From contig NZ_WYDP01000017.1 in NCBI RefSeq assembly GCF_009904055.1, positions 40,081-104,080 of the forward strand: DNA of 64,000 bases, read 5' to 3'. The stretch's first letter is position 1. Each line of letters opens with the position of its first letter. This document shows positions 1-10,075 of the stretch, piece after piece. This DNA is from Rubellimicrobium sp. CFH 75288. Its GTDB lineage: Bacteria > Pseudomonadota > Alphaproteobacteria > Rhodobacterales > Rhodobacteraceae. Below the pieces are notes generated by a model that saw only the letters and a list, made by a program, of their open reading frames with translations, was not told the origin of the DNA and ran no database searches. A program made the translations under genes and the position numbers.

Positions 1-442
1 AGGGGGTGCGGATCACGGCGAGCACGGGCGTGACGGCAAAGCCCGTCACCGTCTCGTGGACCGGAAGCGTTCCGAGGATGGCGGGGCGGTCCGGGGGCAG
101 GCCCACCTCCTCGGCCGCCTCGCGCAGGGCGGCCGCGGCGGGCGTCTCGCCGGGCTCGATCCGCCCGCCGGGCAGGGCGATCTGGCCGGGATGGTGGCGC
201 AGATGGGCGGCCCGCTTGGTCAGGATCACCCGGGGTTCCGGCGCGGACAGATCGACCGCCAGCAGCACGGCCGCGGGCCGCAGCGGCCGGGCGGGGAGCG
301 GAACCGGCCCCGGCGGCACGGGATCGGCGGACAGGTCGTGATCCGAGGAAGGCAGGCCCGGCCGCCGGAGGGCGGCGCGCAGGGCCTCCTCGGCCGCCGC
401 CGCGTCCGCGCAGGCGCGGCGTCCGGCCTCAGAGCGCGGCAC
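1..442 (-). CDS. CoA pyrophosphatase, Nudix family (3' end off window)
   Basis: Nudix hydrolase of the CoA-pyrophosphatase (YeaB/NudL-like) group, expected to split CoA or its derivatives into 3',5'-ADP and phosphopantetheine. The reading frame has a complete Nudix box: GGRIEPGE, seven residues, then REAAEEVGL, fitting GX5EX7REUXEEXGU. It is preceded by the typical VILTKRAAHLRHHPGQIALPG stretch. The start chosen is a GTG at 442, which overlaps the end of hslO by 14 bases; this frame has no ATG start. The C-terminal part lies beyond the left edge. The hslO-Nudix order is familiar in Rhodobacterales, where a CCA-adding enzyme often follows (known synteny, not visible here). Confidence 0.85.
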   Translation of the reverse strand, partial: MPRSEAGRRACADAAAAEEALRAALRRPGLPSSDHDLSADPVPPGPVPLPARPLRPAAVLLAVDLSAPEPRVILTKRAAHLRHHPGQIALPGGRIEPGETPAAAALREAAEEVGLPPDRPAILGTLPVHETVTGFAVTPVLAVIRTP

Positions 443-1430
443 CGGCGTCGCGCCCGGCCCGTCCTTCCGCCTCGAAGCCCAGCGTCCGGGGGTCGAACTC
501 GTAATGGGCGCCGCAGAACTGGCAATCGGCCGTTACCACCCCGTCGTCGGTCGTCATGTGGGCGATGTCCTTGCGGGAGTAGATCGAAAGCGACCGGCGC
601 ACGCGCTCCTCCGAGCAGGAGCAGCCGAAGGCCAGCGGCTGGGCCTCGTGGACGCGGGGGCGTTCCTCGTGGAAGAGGCGCACGAGCAGGTCGGTCGAGC
701 CCACTGCAGGGCCCACGAGCTCCTCGGGGCGGGCGGTGTCGAGCAGGATCGTGGCGCGCGACCAGTTCTCGCCCTCGGCCCCGTCGAGGATGTCGGCCGG
801 CCCGAGAAGCCCCCCCTCGCCCGAGCCCTGCGCGGCGGCGACCGATCCGCCGGGGCGCGGCATGTGCTGGAGCATGACGCCGCCGGCGCGCCAGCGGTCC
901 TCAGCATCCCGGCCCATGCCGAGGGCGAAGCGGGTCGGGATCTGCTCGGACTGGGCGAAATAGGTCTCGGCGCAGGCCGCGAGGCTGCCGCCGGCGAGCG
1001 GGGTGATGCCCTGGGTGGGCAGCATCCCCTCGCCCTGGTCGATCAGGAGCGCGAAATAGCCCGAGCCGAGCTGGGAGAAGGACGGCCCCTCGGGGTCGAG
1101 GCGGGCAGGGTCGAAGCTCGCCCAGGCGCGCAGGCGCGCAGGCTGGCCGGGCTCGGCCGGGGCGTAGTAGTCGGCAGCGACGATGCGGGCCGGCCCGTCG
1201 CCGCGCACCTGCACCGAGAGCTTCCAGCGCAGCTTGACGGTGGGCCCGATCAGGGCCGCAAGCAGCGCGGTCTCGGCCACGAGCGGCTCGATGGCGGAGG
1301 GGTAGTCGTGCTGGGCGAGGATCCGCTCGAGCGCGCCGTCCAGACGGGCGACGCGGCCGCGGATGTCCGAGGCATCGAGGGTGAAGGGCAGGACGGTGTC
1401 GTCCCAGGCAAGGCGGGCGCCGAGGCTCAT
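429..1430 (-). CDS. hslO: Redox-regulated chaperone Hsp33
   Basis: Hsp33, a cytoplasmic holdase chaperone switched on by oxidation. The 333-residue protein has the N-terminal Hsp33 fold, and the zinc-binding redox switch near the C terminus: CxC at residues 270/272 (GCSCSEERV) and CxxC at 303/306 (DCQFCGAHY). All four switch cysteines are present, so it should be a functional redox sensor. ATG start at 1430; the start region is divergent from the Nudix gene at 1552. The stop overlaps the GTG start of the downstream CoA pyrophosphatase gene, so the two are probably cotranscribed. Confidence 0.93.
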   Translation of the reverse strand: MSLGARLAWDDTVLPFTLDASDIRGRVARLDGALERILAQHDYPSAIEPLVAETALLAALIGPTVKLRWKLSVQVRGDGPARIVAADYYAPAEPGQPARLRAWASFDPARLDPEGPSFSQLGSGYFALLIDQGEGMLPTQGITPLAGGSLAACAETYFAQSEQIPTRFALGMGRDAEDRWRAGGVMLQHMPRPGGSVAAAQGSGEGGLLGPADILDGAEGENWSRATILLDTARPEELVGPAVGSTDLLVRLFHEERPRVHEAQPLAFGCSCSEERVRRSLSIYSRKDIAHMTTDDGVVTADCQFCGAHYEFDPRTLGFEAEGRAGRDAGAAL

Positions 1431-1551
1431 GGAGGTTCCTTGTCAGCGGTCCGGTGACCGGCCGGCGGGCAGGCTGCGCCGCACAGGCCGGGCTGGACGG
1501 CAGGGGGTCGGCCCCTCCATATAGGGGCGGGCGGAACGGGGATAAAGGGCC

Positions 1552-1992
1552 GTGCGGCGCTGGGGCGAGACGGTCAGGCGCGATCGCCGCTACCGGACGC
1601 GACCGGGCGCCTATGCCGTGCTCTGGCGGCAGGGGCGGGTGCTTCTGACCTTTCAGGCCGAACCGAGGCCGGAGGTGCAGCTGCCCGGCGGGGGGGCCGA
1701 TCCCGGCGAGGGGCTTCTGGCGGCGCTCCATCGCGAGGTGCGCGAGGAAACCGGCTGGACGCTGGGCGCCGCCCGGCGCATCGGGGCCTACCGGCGCTTC
1801 GCCTTCATGCCCGAATACGACCTGTGGGCCGAAAAGGTCTGCCACCTCTTCCTGGCGCGGCCCGCGCTGCGTCTGGGAGAGCCGCGCGAGGCGGGCCATG
1901 CCGCCTTCTGGGCGGCGCCGGGGGCGGCGCTGGAGATGCTCGCCAACCCGGCCGAGCGCGACGCCCTGCGGCGCCTGCTGCCGCGCCTCTAG
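1552..1992 (+). CDS. Nudix hydrolase (MutT-like)
   Basis: Small Nudix hydrolase of 146 residues starting with GTG at 1552. The Nudix box is clear at about residues 48-70: GGGADPGEGLL, then HREVREETGW. The N-terminal part (RTRPGAYAVLWRQGRVLL) is typical of MutT/ADP-ribose-type Nudix proteins in alphaproteobacteria. The substrate cannot be told from sequence; a nucleoside diphosphate linked to another group is expected from the family. It is monocistronic, divergent from hslO with a 121-bp shared upstream region, and followed by a 334-bp gap. Confidence 0.85.
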   Translation: MRRWGETVRRDRRYRTRPGAYAVLWRQGRVLLTFQAEPRPEVQLPGGGADPGEGLLAALHREVREETGWTLGAARRIGAYRRFAFMPEYDLWAEKVCHLFLARPALRLGEPREAGHAAFWAAPGAALEMLANPAERDALRRLLPRL

Positions 1993-2326
1993 AGGCGCAC
2001 GGGATACCGCCCGCTGCTGCGGGGGCGGGCGCGTTGCGACGCGCGGCGGCCGGGGATGTCCGCCTCCGCGCCGTGGACGAGCACCTGCGCAGCCAAGCGG
2101 CCCGGTGGGATGCGGCGGAACCTCGGGCGCGTCCGTGGCGCCCCACCCCTGCAAAGAGCACGGGCGGCCGCCTGATCGTTGCAGGTCCCGCCCCGGTCGT
2201 CCGCGCCGCCCCTCCGGTCCGCCGGGACGGAAGGATCGGGCGCGTGGGGGGCACCCTGCCACGGAGAGGTTAACAAAGCGTTACACCACCGCGCGGTGGT
2301 GTTGCGCCGCGCTGCGGCAAAGGGGA
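1993..2326. other. Gene-free gap between Nudix gene and LacI-type gene
   Basis: This 334-bp stretch lies between the converging ends of the Nudix gene and the LacI-type regulator. Frames are open on both strands, as expected at this GC content, but none has a recognisable domain or a convincing start. The only structure seen is a perfect palindrome at 2283-2302, listed separately, followed by a GC-rich stretch. It probably holds the terminators of both genes. Confidence 0.6.
2283..2302. terminator. 20-bp perfect palindrome, possible bidirectional terminator
   Basis: ACACCACCGCGCGGTGGTGT is a perfect 20-bp palindrome. It lies 25 bp past the stop of the minus-strand LacI-type gene and 290 bp past the stop of the plus-strand Nudix gene. 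As RNA it can form a 10-bp stem only with a very tight loop, so a stem of about 8 bp is more realistic. There is no T tract, so a Rho-independent terminator is not certain; a protein-binding site is the alternative. Confidence 0.4.
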
Positions 2327-3367
2327 TCAGTCGTCGGGCAGGTTCTCGCGCACCACGATGGCAAGGCGCGGCGGCACGAGCCGGTGGCTTCCTCCGCGCG
2401 CGGCGGCGACAAGGAGGGCCAGCGCCTCGCGCGCTTCCACCCGGGGGTTCTGGTCGATGGCGGCATCCATGGCTCCTTCGAGCAGCAGCCGCTTGTTGGC
2501 CTCGGTCGCCTCGTGCCCCACGAGCAGGACCCGGCCCGTCCGGCCGCGCTCGGCCAGGGCGCGGGCGATGCCGGGATTGCCCGCGCCGGCATTGTAGATC
2601 GCCGCAAGGCGGGGATGGGCGTCGAGCAGGGCCAGCGTCTCGGCATGGGCGCGGTCGCGGTCGTCGCGGCTTTCGCGCAAGGCGACGATGCGCAGGCCCG
2701 GAAATTCCTCGGCCAGGATCGCGCGCAGGCCCATCTCGCGCTCCTCGTGGCCGCGATAGGCGCGCGAGCCGGCGAAGACCGCCACCTCCGCCCCCTCGCG
2801 GCCGCCGAGGAAGCGGCCCAGCACATAGCCGGCGAGTCGCCCGGCCTGGCGGTTGTCGATGCCCACATAGGCGAGGCGAGGCACGTTCTGGACGTCGGAG
2901 GCCAGCGTCACGACATGGATGCCGCGCGCGGCGAGGCGGCGGACGGCTTCGCGCACGAGGGGATGGTCGAGCGCGACAAGGCCGATCCCGTCCACCCCCT
3001 GCGGCACCGCATCGAGCTCGCGGGCGAGGCTGCGCGGATCGAAGCCCTCGATCGCGTCCACCCGCACCTCCACCCCGTCCAGCGCGCGGCTCTGGGTCTC
3101 GATCTGCTGGCGCAGCGTGGCCATGAAGGCGTTGGAACCGGCCGGCAGGAGAAACAGCAGGCGGACGGGGCGGAGGGGCGCGGCGGGACCCTCGGGCAGA
3201 TAGCCGAGCCGCCGGGCCGCATCGAGGACGACCTCGCGCGTGCGGGGGCGGACGCCGGGGCGGTTGTTGAGGACGCGGTCCACGGTGGCCGGGGACAGGC
3301 CGGCCTCCCGCGCGAGGTCGGTCAGGGTCGGACGGGACCGGCGGTCGGGGACGGGGCCGTGATCCAT
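2327..3367 (-). CDS. LacI-family transcriptional regulator
   Basis: LacI-family regulator of 346 residues. The N-terminal helix-turn-helix reads LTDLAREAGLSPATVDRVLNNRPGVRPRT (about residues 14-43, shown here in pieces: LTDLAREAGLSPATV and DRVLNNRPGV). It is followed by the hinge and a periplasmic-binding-protein-like effector domain starting at RPVRLLFLLPAG. The effector domain (FMATLRQQIE, GIDNRQAGRLAG, NAGAGNPGIA) resembles the ribose/xylose type of binding fold, so a sugar or polyol ligand is likely, but nothing adjacent identifies it: no transporter or sugar enzyme lies beside it. Start is ATG at 3367. It is downstream of grpE on the same strand, separated by 99 bp carrying a long inverted repeat. 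Confidence 0.88.
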   Translation of the reverse strand: MDHGPVPDRRSRPTLTDLAREAGLSPATVDRVLNNRPGVRPRTREVVLDAARRLGYLPEGPAAPLRPVRLLFLLPAGSNAFMATLRQQIETQSRALDGVEVRVDAIEGFDPRSLARELDAVPQGVDGIGLVALDHPLVREAVRRLAARGIHVVTLASDVQNVPRLAYVGIDNRQAGRLAGYVLGRFLGGREGAEVAVFAGSRAYRGHEEREMGLRAILAEEFPGLRIVALRESRDDRDRAHAETLALLDAHPRLAAIYNAGAGNPGIARALAERGRTGRVLLVGHEATEANKRLLLEGAMDAAIDQNPRVEAREALALLVAAARGGSHRLVPPRLAIVVRENLPDD

Positions 3368-3408
3368 GAGGGGACTTCCGCAGGGTTCTGCGGGTCCTTG
3401 TGCCCCAT

Positions 3409-3461
3409 CCTGAGGGGTTCCATCAAGCCATGATGGCGGCCGCCCGCCGGAACCCCTCGGG
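3409..3461 (-). terminator. Long inverted repeat after grpE
   Basis: Two 13-bp arms (3409-3421 and 3449-3461) pair with one mismatch; the inner 10 bp, GAGGGGTTCC and GGAACCCCTC, pair perfectly. The 27-nt loop contains a smaller palindrome, GCCATGATGGC, at 3427-3437. The repeat lies 6 bp past the grpE stop codon, so it most likely ends the hrcA-grpE transcript. There is no T tract, so an operator for the LacI-type gene starting at 3367 remains possible. Confidence 0.5.
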
Positions 3462-3466
3462 ACGCA

Positions 3467-4027
3467 TCAGGAGGTGGGGGTGGAGGACACGCCGACCTGG
3501 GCCGGCCGCAGGAGGCGGTCGTGGAGCAGGAAGCCCTCGGCGGCGACCTGGATGATCTCGCCCGCCCGGGTGCCGGGGAGCGGCGCCTCGAACATCGCCT
3601 CGTGCAGGGCGGGATCGAAGCGGTCGCCGACCTGCGGCGAGACGGGCGTGATGCCGTGCCGCCCGAAGACGGCCAGCAATTCGCGCAGCGTGAGCTCCAC
3701 CCCCTCCACGAGGGGGGCGGCCGATTCGCGCACGGATTCGTCGGCCGCGTCGAGGGCCCGGCGCAGCGCGTCGTGGACGGGCAGGAGATCGCGGGCGAGG
3801 CGGGTGGCGCCGTATTGCTCGCCCTCGCGGCGATCGCGTTCGGCCCGCTTGCGCAGGTTCTCGGTCTCGGCCAGCGCGCGCAGGAGGCGATCCTTGAGCG
3901 CGTCGCGCTCGGCCGCCAGGGCGTCGCGCTCGGCGCGCAGCGCCTCCGCCTCGGCAGCCTCCGCCTCCATCGCGTCGCCCTCGGCGGCGAGTTCGTCGAG
4001 CGAGAGGGGTTCGCGGTCCTCGGCCAT
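3467..4027 (-). CDS. grpE: Nucleotide exchange factor GrpE
   Basis: GrpE, the nucleotide exchange factor of the DnaK chaperone. The 186-residue protein has a long N-terminal coiled coil rich in Glu and Ala (residues about 10-75), then the family core ENLRKRAERDRREGEQYG, and the C-terminal beta domain with VGDRFDPALHEAMFEAP and RPAQVGVS. Length is normal. It starts 11 bp after the hrcA stop and is clearly cotranscribed with it. No CIRCE element is visible upstream of the pair. dnaK and dnaJ are not in the window. Confidence 0.96.
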   Translation of the reverse strand: MAEDREPLSLDELAAEGDAMEAEAAEAEALRAERDALAAERDALKDRLLRALAETENLRKRAERDRREGEQYGATRLARDLLPVHDALRRALDAADESVRESAAPLVEGVELTLRELLAVFGRHGITPVSPQVGDRFDPALHEAMFEAPLPGTRAGEIIQVAAEGFLLHDRLLRPAQVGVSSTPTS

Positions 4028-4038
4028 GATCTGTCCTG

Positions 4039-5133
4039 TCAGCTGCGTTCGGAAAGAAGGCGGCCCACGAGCTGGGCCGTGTAGTCCACGAGCGGCACGA
4101 TGCGTCCGTAATTGAGCCGCGTGGGCCCCAGCACGGCGACGGCGCCCACGACGGTGCGCTCGGCGTTCATGTAGGGCGACACGACGAGCGAGGAACCCGC
4201 CAGCGAGAAGAGTGGGTTCTCGGAGCCGATGAACACGCGTACGCCTTCGGCAGCCTCGGCGAGTTCGAGAAAGCGCACGATGTCGCTCTTGCGCTCGAGA
4301 TCGTCCATCAGCGTGCCGAGCCGCTCCAGATCGGCCTGCGCCTCGGGCGAGGACAGGAGGTTGGCGGTGCCGCGCACGATGAGCCGGCCCGTGGCGCTGC
4401 CGGCGCCGTCCTCCTCGACCCAGGCGGCGAGGCCCGATTCCACCAGCTCGCGCGCGAGCCCGTCCACCTCGCGCCGGCGCTGCTCGGCCGCCGCGGCCAG
4501 CGCGGCGCGCAGTTCGGGCAGGGTGCGGCCCTCGGCGAAGGCGTTCACGAAATTGGCCGCCTCGCGCATGGAGGAGGGCGTCTGGCCCGGCGGCGGGGAG
4601 AAGACGCGGTTCTCCACATGCCCGTCGGCGAAGACGAGCACGAGCAGCGCGCGGCCGGGCGCGAGGGGGACGAATTCCACATGCCGGATCGGCGCGGCAT
4701 CGCGCTTGGGCGCGAGGACGAGCGAGGCGCCGCGCGTCAGCGCCGACAGCGCCGCCCCCACCCGGTCGAGCGCCGCCGGGATGTCCGCGCCCGCCCGCCC
4801 CGGAGGCAGGGCCGCGGCCAGGGTGGATTCGATGCGCGCGCGATCCTCGCCCTCGAGCGGTCCCACCTCCAGAAGGCCGTCCACGAAGAGCCGCAGGCCC
4901 GCCTGGGTCGGCATCCGGCCCGCCGAGACATGCGGATGGCCCAGAAGCCCCATCTCCTCCAGGTCCTGCATGACGTTGCGGATCGTGGCCGCCGAGACCG
5001 GCTCGGACATGGAGCGGGTGAGGGTGCGCGAACCCACGGGCTGGCCGGTCTCGAGATAGGCCTCGACCACCCGGCGAAAGACCTCGCGCGAGCGTTCGTT
5101 CATCTCCTCGATCAGGCCTGGGCGGGTGGGCAT
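4039..5133 (-). CDS. hrcA: Heat-inducible transcription repressor HrcA
   Basis: HrcA represses chaperone genes by binding CIRCE elements and is kept active by GroEL. The 364-residue protein starts at ATG 5133 ([19 protein letters not shown]). An in-frame extension further upstream exists but runs into the divergent rph gene and is not family-like. The N-terminal winged helix ([35 protein letters not shown]) and the C-terminal GAF-like domain ([23 protein letters not shown], shown in part) are intact. It forms an operon with grpE and is divergent from rph, a common alphaproteobacterial order. Its targets (groESL) are outside the window. Confidence 0.95.
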   Translation of the reverse strand: MPTRPGLIEEMNERSREVFRRVVEAYLETGQPVGSRTLTRSMSEPVSAATIRNVMQDLEEMGLLGHPHVSAGRMPTQAGLRLFVDGLLEVGPLEGEDRARIESTLAAALPPGRAGADIPAALDRVGAALSALTRGASLVLAPKRDAAPIRHVEFVPLAPGRALLVLVFADGHVENRVFSPPPGQTPSSMREAANFVNAFAEGRTLPELRAALAAAAEQRRREVDGLARELVESGLAAWVEEDGAGSATGRLIVRGTANLLSSPEAQADLERLGTLMDDLERKSDIVRFLELAEAAEGVRVFIGSENPLFSLAGSSLVVSPYMNAERTVVGAVAVLGPTRLNYGRIVPLVDYTAQLVGRLLSERS

Positions 5134-5280
5134 GGGCGTCCTTTGGCGCCGGGGGGGCGAGGGGATGTAAGCGAAGCGGGCGGGAGCGTCAACGCCCGTC
5201 CCGGCCCGGGGGGACGGGTTTCCTTCCGGCCGGCCCGCGCGTATGGGAGCGCCGACGCCCCCCTGACGGAGCCCCGATCC

Positions 5281-5991
5281 ATGCGACCTTCCGGCCGCGC
5301 CCCCGACGCGCTGCGCCCGCTTTCCATCGAGACCCATGTCAACGTCCATGCCGAAGGCTCCTGCCTGATCCGGCTGGGCCGCACGGTCGTCCATTGCACC
5401 GCCACCGTGGAGGAGGGCGTGCCGCGCTTTCTCAAGGGCATGGGGCGGGGCTGGGTGACGGCCGAATACGGGATGCTGCCGCGCGCCACGACCACGCGGA
5501 TGCGCCGCGAGGCCAAGGAGGGGCAGGGGGGCCGGACGCAGGAGATCCAGCGCCTGATCGGCCGCAGCCTGCGGGCGGGCTGCGACCTCGTGGCGCTGGG
5601 CGAGCGGCAGGTGGTCGTCGATTGCGACGTGCTGCAGGCCGACGGGGGCACGCGCTGCGCGGCCATCACCGGCGGCTGGGTGGCGCTGCGCCTGGCATTC
5701 TCGCGGCTGATGGCGGCCGGGGCGATCCTGCGCGACCCCCTGGGCGAGCCCGTCTCGGCCGTGTCGGTGGGCCTCTATGCAGGCGTGCCGGTGCTCGACC
5801 TCGACTATCCCGAGGACAGCGAGGCGGGCGTGGATGCCAACGTGGTCTTCTGCGGCGACCGCCTCGTGGAGGTGCAGATGAGCGCCGAGGGCGCGACCTT
5901 CGGGCGGGCGGAGATGGACCGCCTGCTGGACCTCGCCGCGGGCGGGGCGGCGGCGCTGGCCGCCGCGCAGCGCGAGGCGGCGGGGACATGA
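5281..5991 (+). CDS. rph: Ribonuclease PH
   Basis: RNase PH, the phosphorolytic 3'-5' exoribonuclease that trims tRNA 3' ends. The 236-residue protein starts at ATG 5281 ([17 protein letters not shown]) and shows the family marks: [19 protein letters not shown], the arginine-rich [17 protein letters not shown] phosphate-binding region, and the [18 protein letters not shown] active-site segment. Full length. Divergent from hrcA with 147 bp between the starts. The stop overlaps the rdgB start in ATGA. Confidence 0.96.
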   Translation: MRPSGRAPDALRPLSIETHVNVHAEGSCLIRLGRTVVHCTATVEEGVPRFLKGMGRGWVTAEYGMLPRATTTRMRREAKEGQGGRTQEIQRLIGRSLRAGCDLVALGERQVVVDCDVLQADGGTRCAAITGGWVALRLAFSRLMAAGAILRDPLGEPVSAVSVGLYAGVPVLDLDYPEDSEAGVDANVVFCGDRLVEVQMSAEGATFGRAEMDRLLDLAAGGAAALAAAQREAAGT

Positions 5992-6599
5992 GGCGGCTCG
6001 GGAGCGGGGCGAGGCTGCTCGTGGCCACGCACAATGCGGGCAAGCTCGAGGAGATGCGCCAGATCCTGGGGCCGCGCGGCCTGAGCGTGGAGGGGGCGGC
6101 CGCGCACGGTCTCCCCGAGCCCGCCGAGACGGAGGAGACCTTTCTGGGCAATGCGCGCCTCAAGGCCCTGGCGGCCGCGCGGGCGACGGGGCTGCCGGCG
6201 CTGGCCGACGATTCGGGCATCGCGGTGGAGGCGCTGGGCGGCGCGCCGGGGGTGCGGACCGCGGACTGGGCCGAGGGGCCGGGGGGGCGCGACTTCCTGC
6301 GCGCGATGACGCGCACCCACGAGGCGCTGCTCGCGGCCCGCGCGCCCGAGCCCTGGCGCGCGCGCTTCGTCTGCGTGCTGGTCCTGGCCTGGCCGGACGG
6401 TTCGGAGGCCGCCTTCGAGGGCATCTGCGAGGGGCGCGTGGTCTGGCCCCCGCGCGGGCGGATGGGGCACGGCTACGATCCGGTCTTCGTGCCCGAGGGC
6501 GAGACGCGCACCTTTGCCGAGATGGACCCGGCCGAGAAGAACGCGCTGAGCCACCGGGGCCGCGCGCTCAGGGCCTTTGCCGCCGCCTGCCTGCCCTGA
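5988..6599 (+). CDS. rdgB: XTP/dITP pyrophosphatase (house-cleaning NTPase)
   Basis: RdgB/HAM1 family pyrophosphatase, which removes non-canonical purine NTPs such as XTP and dITP. The 203-residue protein shows the signature [18 protein letters not shown] at the N terminus (SHNxGKxxE type), [19 protein letters not shown], and [12 protein letters not shown] with [12 protein letters not shown] near the end. Start ATG at 5988 overlaps the rph stop by four bases (ATGA), which implies translational coupling. hemW follows 43 bp downstream. Confidence 0.95.
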   Translation: MRRLGSGARLLVATHNAGKLEEMRQILGPRGLSVEGAAAHGLPEPAETEETFLGNARLKALAAARATGLPALADDSGIAVEALGGAPGVRTADWAEGPGGRDFLRAMTRTHEALLAARAPEPWRARFVCVLVLAWPDGSEAAFEGICEGRVVWPPRGRMGHGYDPVFVPEGETRTFAEMDPAEKNALSHRGRALRAFAAACLP

Positions 6600-6642
6600 G
6601 GCGCGCTTGCGGGCGGGGGGCCCGAGCGCCTATCTGCCGCCG

Positions 6643-7793
6643 ATGATCCCCGACCCCGCCCCGCCCGCGGAGCCGCTCGCGCTCTATGTCCATTGGCCCT
6701 TCTGCGCGGCCAAGTGCCCCTATTGCGACTTCAACTCGCATGTCGCCCCGCGCGTGGACCACGAGGGCTGGCGGCGCGCGCTGGTGGCGGAGATCGCACG
6801 GATGCGGGCGGAGACGGGGCCGCGGCCGCTTTCGTCGGTGTTCTTCGGGGGCGGCACGCCCTCGCTGATGGAGCCCGAGACGGTCGAGGCGGTGCTGGAG
6901 GCCGCGCGCGCCGCCTGGGGCTTCCGCAACGACGTGGAGATCACCATGGAGGCCAACCCGGCCTCGGCCGATGCGGGGCGCTTTCGCGCCTATGCGGCGG
7001 CCGGGGTGGGGCGGCTGTCGCTGGGGGTGCAGGCGCTGGACGACCGGGCGCTGCGAGCGCTGGGCCGGCTGCACGGCGCCGATGAGGCGCGGGCGGCGCT
7101 GCGGCTCGCGCGGGAGGTCTTCGGCCGGGTGAGCCTTGACCTGATCTATGCGCGGCAGGACCAGACGCCCGAGGCTTGGGCGGCGGAACTGGCCGAGGCG
7201 CTGCGGCTCGCCGACGGGCATCTGTCGCTCTATGCGCTCACGATCGAGGACGGCACGGCCTTCGGGGCGCGCTGGCGGGCGGGGCGGCTGCGCGGGCTGC
7301 CCGACGAGGACCGGGCCGTGGCCCTGTGGGAGGTCACGCAACGGCTGACCGAGGCCGCGGGGCTGCCCGCCTACGAGATCTCCAACCATGCGCGCCCCGG
7401 CGAGGAAAGCCGGCACAACCTGACCTACTGGCGCGGCGGCGACTGGGTGGGGATCGGGCCGGGCGCGCATGGGCGTCTGACGCTGGGGGGCCGGCGCTGG
7501 GCCACGGAGGCCGTGCGCGCGCCGGGCGCCTGGCTTGCCGCGGTGGCCGGGCGCGGCTCGGGCGAGGCGGCGCGCGAGGCGCTCCCGCCCCGGGAGGCGG
7601 CGGAGGAGCGGCTGATGATGGGGCTGCGCCTGGCCGAGGGGGTGGAGGAGGCCGCGCTCGGGCCGCTGGGCGATCTGGAGGCGCGGCTCGGGCCGCTCGA
7701 GGCGGAGGGGCTCTTGGTGCGGGAGGGCGGGCGGCTGCGCGCCACCGAGCGGGGGCGGCCCCTTCTCGATGCGCTGCTGCGCGCGATCCTGGC

Positions 7794-7797
<4 letters not shown>
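6643..7797 (+). CDS. hemW: Radical SAM heme chaperone HemW
   Basis: HemW binds heme and hands it to target enzymes; it was long annotated as an oxygen-independent coproporphyrinogen oxidase. The 384-residue frame starts at ATG 6643. The radical SAM cluster motif is CAAKCPYCDF with C21, C25 and C28. Phe30 occupies the place where true HemN has a fourth Cys, so this is HemW rather than HemN. Other family motifs are FFGGGTPSLM, SLGVQALDD, and a C-terminal HemN-like domain. Its TAG stop shares the CTAG tetranucleotide at 7794-7797 with the TAG stop of the convergent parB. Confidence 0.92.
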
Positions 7798-8660
<863 letters not shown>

Positions 8661-8670
8661 GGGACTCCTT

Positions 8671-9459
8671 TCAGGCTTCGCGGGCGAGAAGTTCGGCGGC
8701 GAGCGCGCGATAGGCGGCGGCTCCGGCCGAGGCCGGGTCGTAGTCGAGCACGGAGAGCGCGTGGGACGGGGCCTCCGACAGGCGCACGTTGCGGGGGATC
8801 ACCGTCTGGAAGACCAGCTCCCCGAGATTCTCGCGCGCGTCCTGTTCGACGGCCTGGGCCAGCGTGGTCCGCCGGTCCACCATCGTCAGCGCCACGCCCT
8901 CGATGCGCAGCGCGGGATTGGCGGACAGGCGCACCTCGCGGATGGTCAGCATGAGCTGCGACAGCCCCTCGAGGGCGAAGAACTCGCTCTGCAGCGGCAC
9001 GAGGACCGAGCGCGCCGCCACCAGCGCGTTGACGGTCAGGATGTTGAGCGAGGGCGGGCAGTCGATCAGGATGTAGTCGGGCGCGAGCCGGTCCATCAGC
9101 GGCTGGCGCAGCGCCCCGCGCAAGAGCCCCGCCCGGCCGGGACGGGACGCGAGGTCCGTGTCGGCGGAGGAGAGATCCGGCGAGGCGGGCACCAGAAGAA
9201 GCCCCTCCACCCCGGTGGGCCTGGCCGCCTCCTCGGGCGTGGCCTCGCCCAGGAGAAGGTCGAGCGAGGTGCGCTCGCGCGCCTCGGGCGGGATGCCGAG
9301 GCCGGTCGAGGCGTTGCCCTGCGGATCGAGATCGACAAGGAGCACGCGCCGGTCGCGCCGAGCGAGCGCGGCGCCGAGATTGATGGCGGTGGTGGTCTTG
9401 CCGACGCCGCCCTTCTGGTTGGCGATCGCGATGATGCGGGGGGAGGCGCGCTCAGCCAC
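8671..9459 (-). CDS. parA: Chromosome partitioning ATPase ParA
   Basis: ParA/Soj ATPase that moves ParB-parS complexes. The 262-residue protein starts at GTG 9459, just before the conserved RIIAIANQKGGVGKTTTAINL. The deviant Walker A KGGVGKTTT is intact, as are the Walker A' (VLLVDLDPQGNAST) and the YILIDCPPSLNILT Walker B. The GTG start overlaps the end of rsmG by 8 bp, so the order rsmG-parA-parB is one operon, the usual origin-proximal arrangement. A longer frame exists upstream but lies inside rsmG and is not conserved-looking. Confidence 0.95.
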   Translation of the reverse strand: MAERASPRIIAIANQKGGVGKTTTAINLGAALARRDRRVLLVDLDPQGNASTGLGIPPEARERTSLDLLLGEATPEEAARPTGVEGLLLVPASPDLSSADTDLASRPGRAGLLRGALRQPLMDRLAPDYILIDCPPSLNILTVNALVAARSVLVPLQSEFFALEGLSQLMLTIREVRLSANPALRIEGVALTMVDRRTTLAQAVEQDARENLGELVFQTVIPRNVRLSEAPSHALSVLDYDPASAGAAAYRALAAELLAREA

Positions 9460-10075
9460 GGGCGATCTCCCGCAGCCGCAGGATGCGCGCGGAGGCGTCC
9501 GTGGCCGAGGGCAGCGCCTCGGCTGCGAAGCGCCAGCCGGCCTCCCGCGCGGCCCCCTCCTCCTCCTGCCAGGCGCGGCCCTTGGGCAGCAGCGCCACCC
9601 CGTCGGTCGCGAGATGGCGCGCGACGAGCGGCAGCAGCGCGGGCAGGGGCGCGAGCGCGCGGGCGGAGACCACATCCGCCCCGAGGGGGGGGAGCGTCTC
9701 GGCGCGGGCGTGATGGACCACGGCGGGCAGGGAGAGCTGGCGCACGGCCTCGCGCAGGAAGGCGCATTTGCGCGCATCCGCCTCGACCAGCGCCACCCGC
9801 GGCGCGCCCCTCTCGGCCGCGAGCGCGGCGACGACGAGGCCGGGAAAGCCGCCGCCTGCGCCGAGATCGGCCCAGAGCCCCGCGCCGGGCGGCGCGAGCG
9901 GCCAGAGCTGGGCCGAATCGACGATGTGGCGCGTCCAGAGATCGGGCAGGGTGGAGGGCGCGACGAGGTTGATCCGTGCGGTCCAGCGCCGCACCAGGCC
10001 CTCCAGCGCCGCGAGCCGCTCGAGCGCGGCCGGGGACGCCTCCAGCCCCGGCAGGTCCCGCAGCGCCGTGCTCAC
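9452..10075 (-). CDS. rsmG: 16S rRNA (guanine-N7)-methyltransferase RsmG
   Basis: RsmG (GidB) methylates N7 of G527 in 16S rRNA using SAM. 207 residues with the SAM site [19 protein letters not shown], the upstream [13 protein letters not shown], and [13 protein letters not shown] near the middle, all typical. Its GTG start at 10075 overlaps the mnmG stop in a GTGA junction. Loss of rsmG function gives low-level streptomycin resistance in other bacteria (known of the family); here the frame is intact. Confidence 0.95.
   Translation of the reverse strand: MSTALRDLPGLEASPAALERLAALEGLVRRWTARINLVAPSTLPDLWTRHIVDSAQLWPLAPPGAGLWADLGAGGGFPGLVVAALAAERGAPRVALVEADARKCAFLREAVRQLSLPAVVHHARAETLPPLGADVVSARALAPLPALLPLVARHLATDGVALLPKGRAWQEEEGAAREAGWRFAAEALPSATDASARILRLREIARG

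Noticed and set aside
5134..5280. CIRCE element upstream of hrcA
   Set aside because: No TTAGCACTC-N9-GAGTGCTAA or close variant is present in the hrcA-rph gap. In this group CIRCE usually controls groESL only.
4618..5280. Extended rph start upstream of 5281
   Set aside because: The frame is open to 4618 but runs antisense through hrcA; RNase PH begins MRPSGR at 5281 by family comparison.
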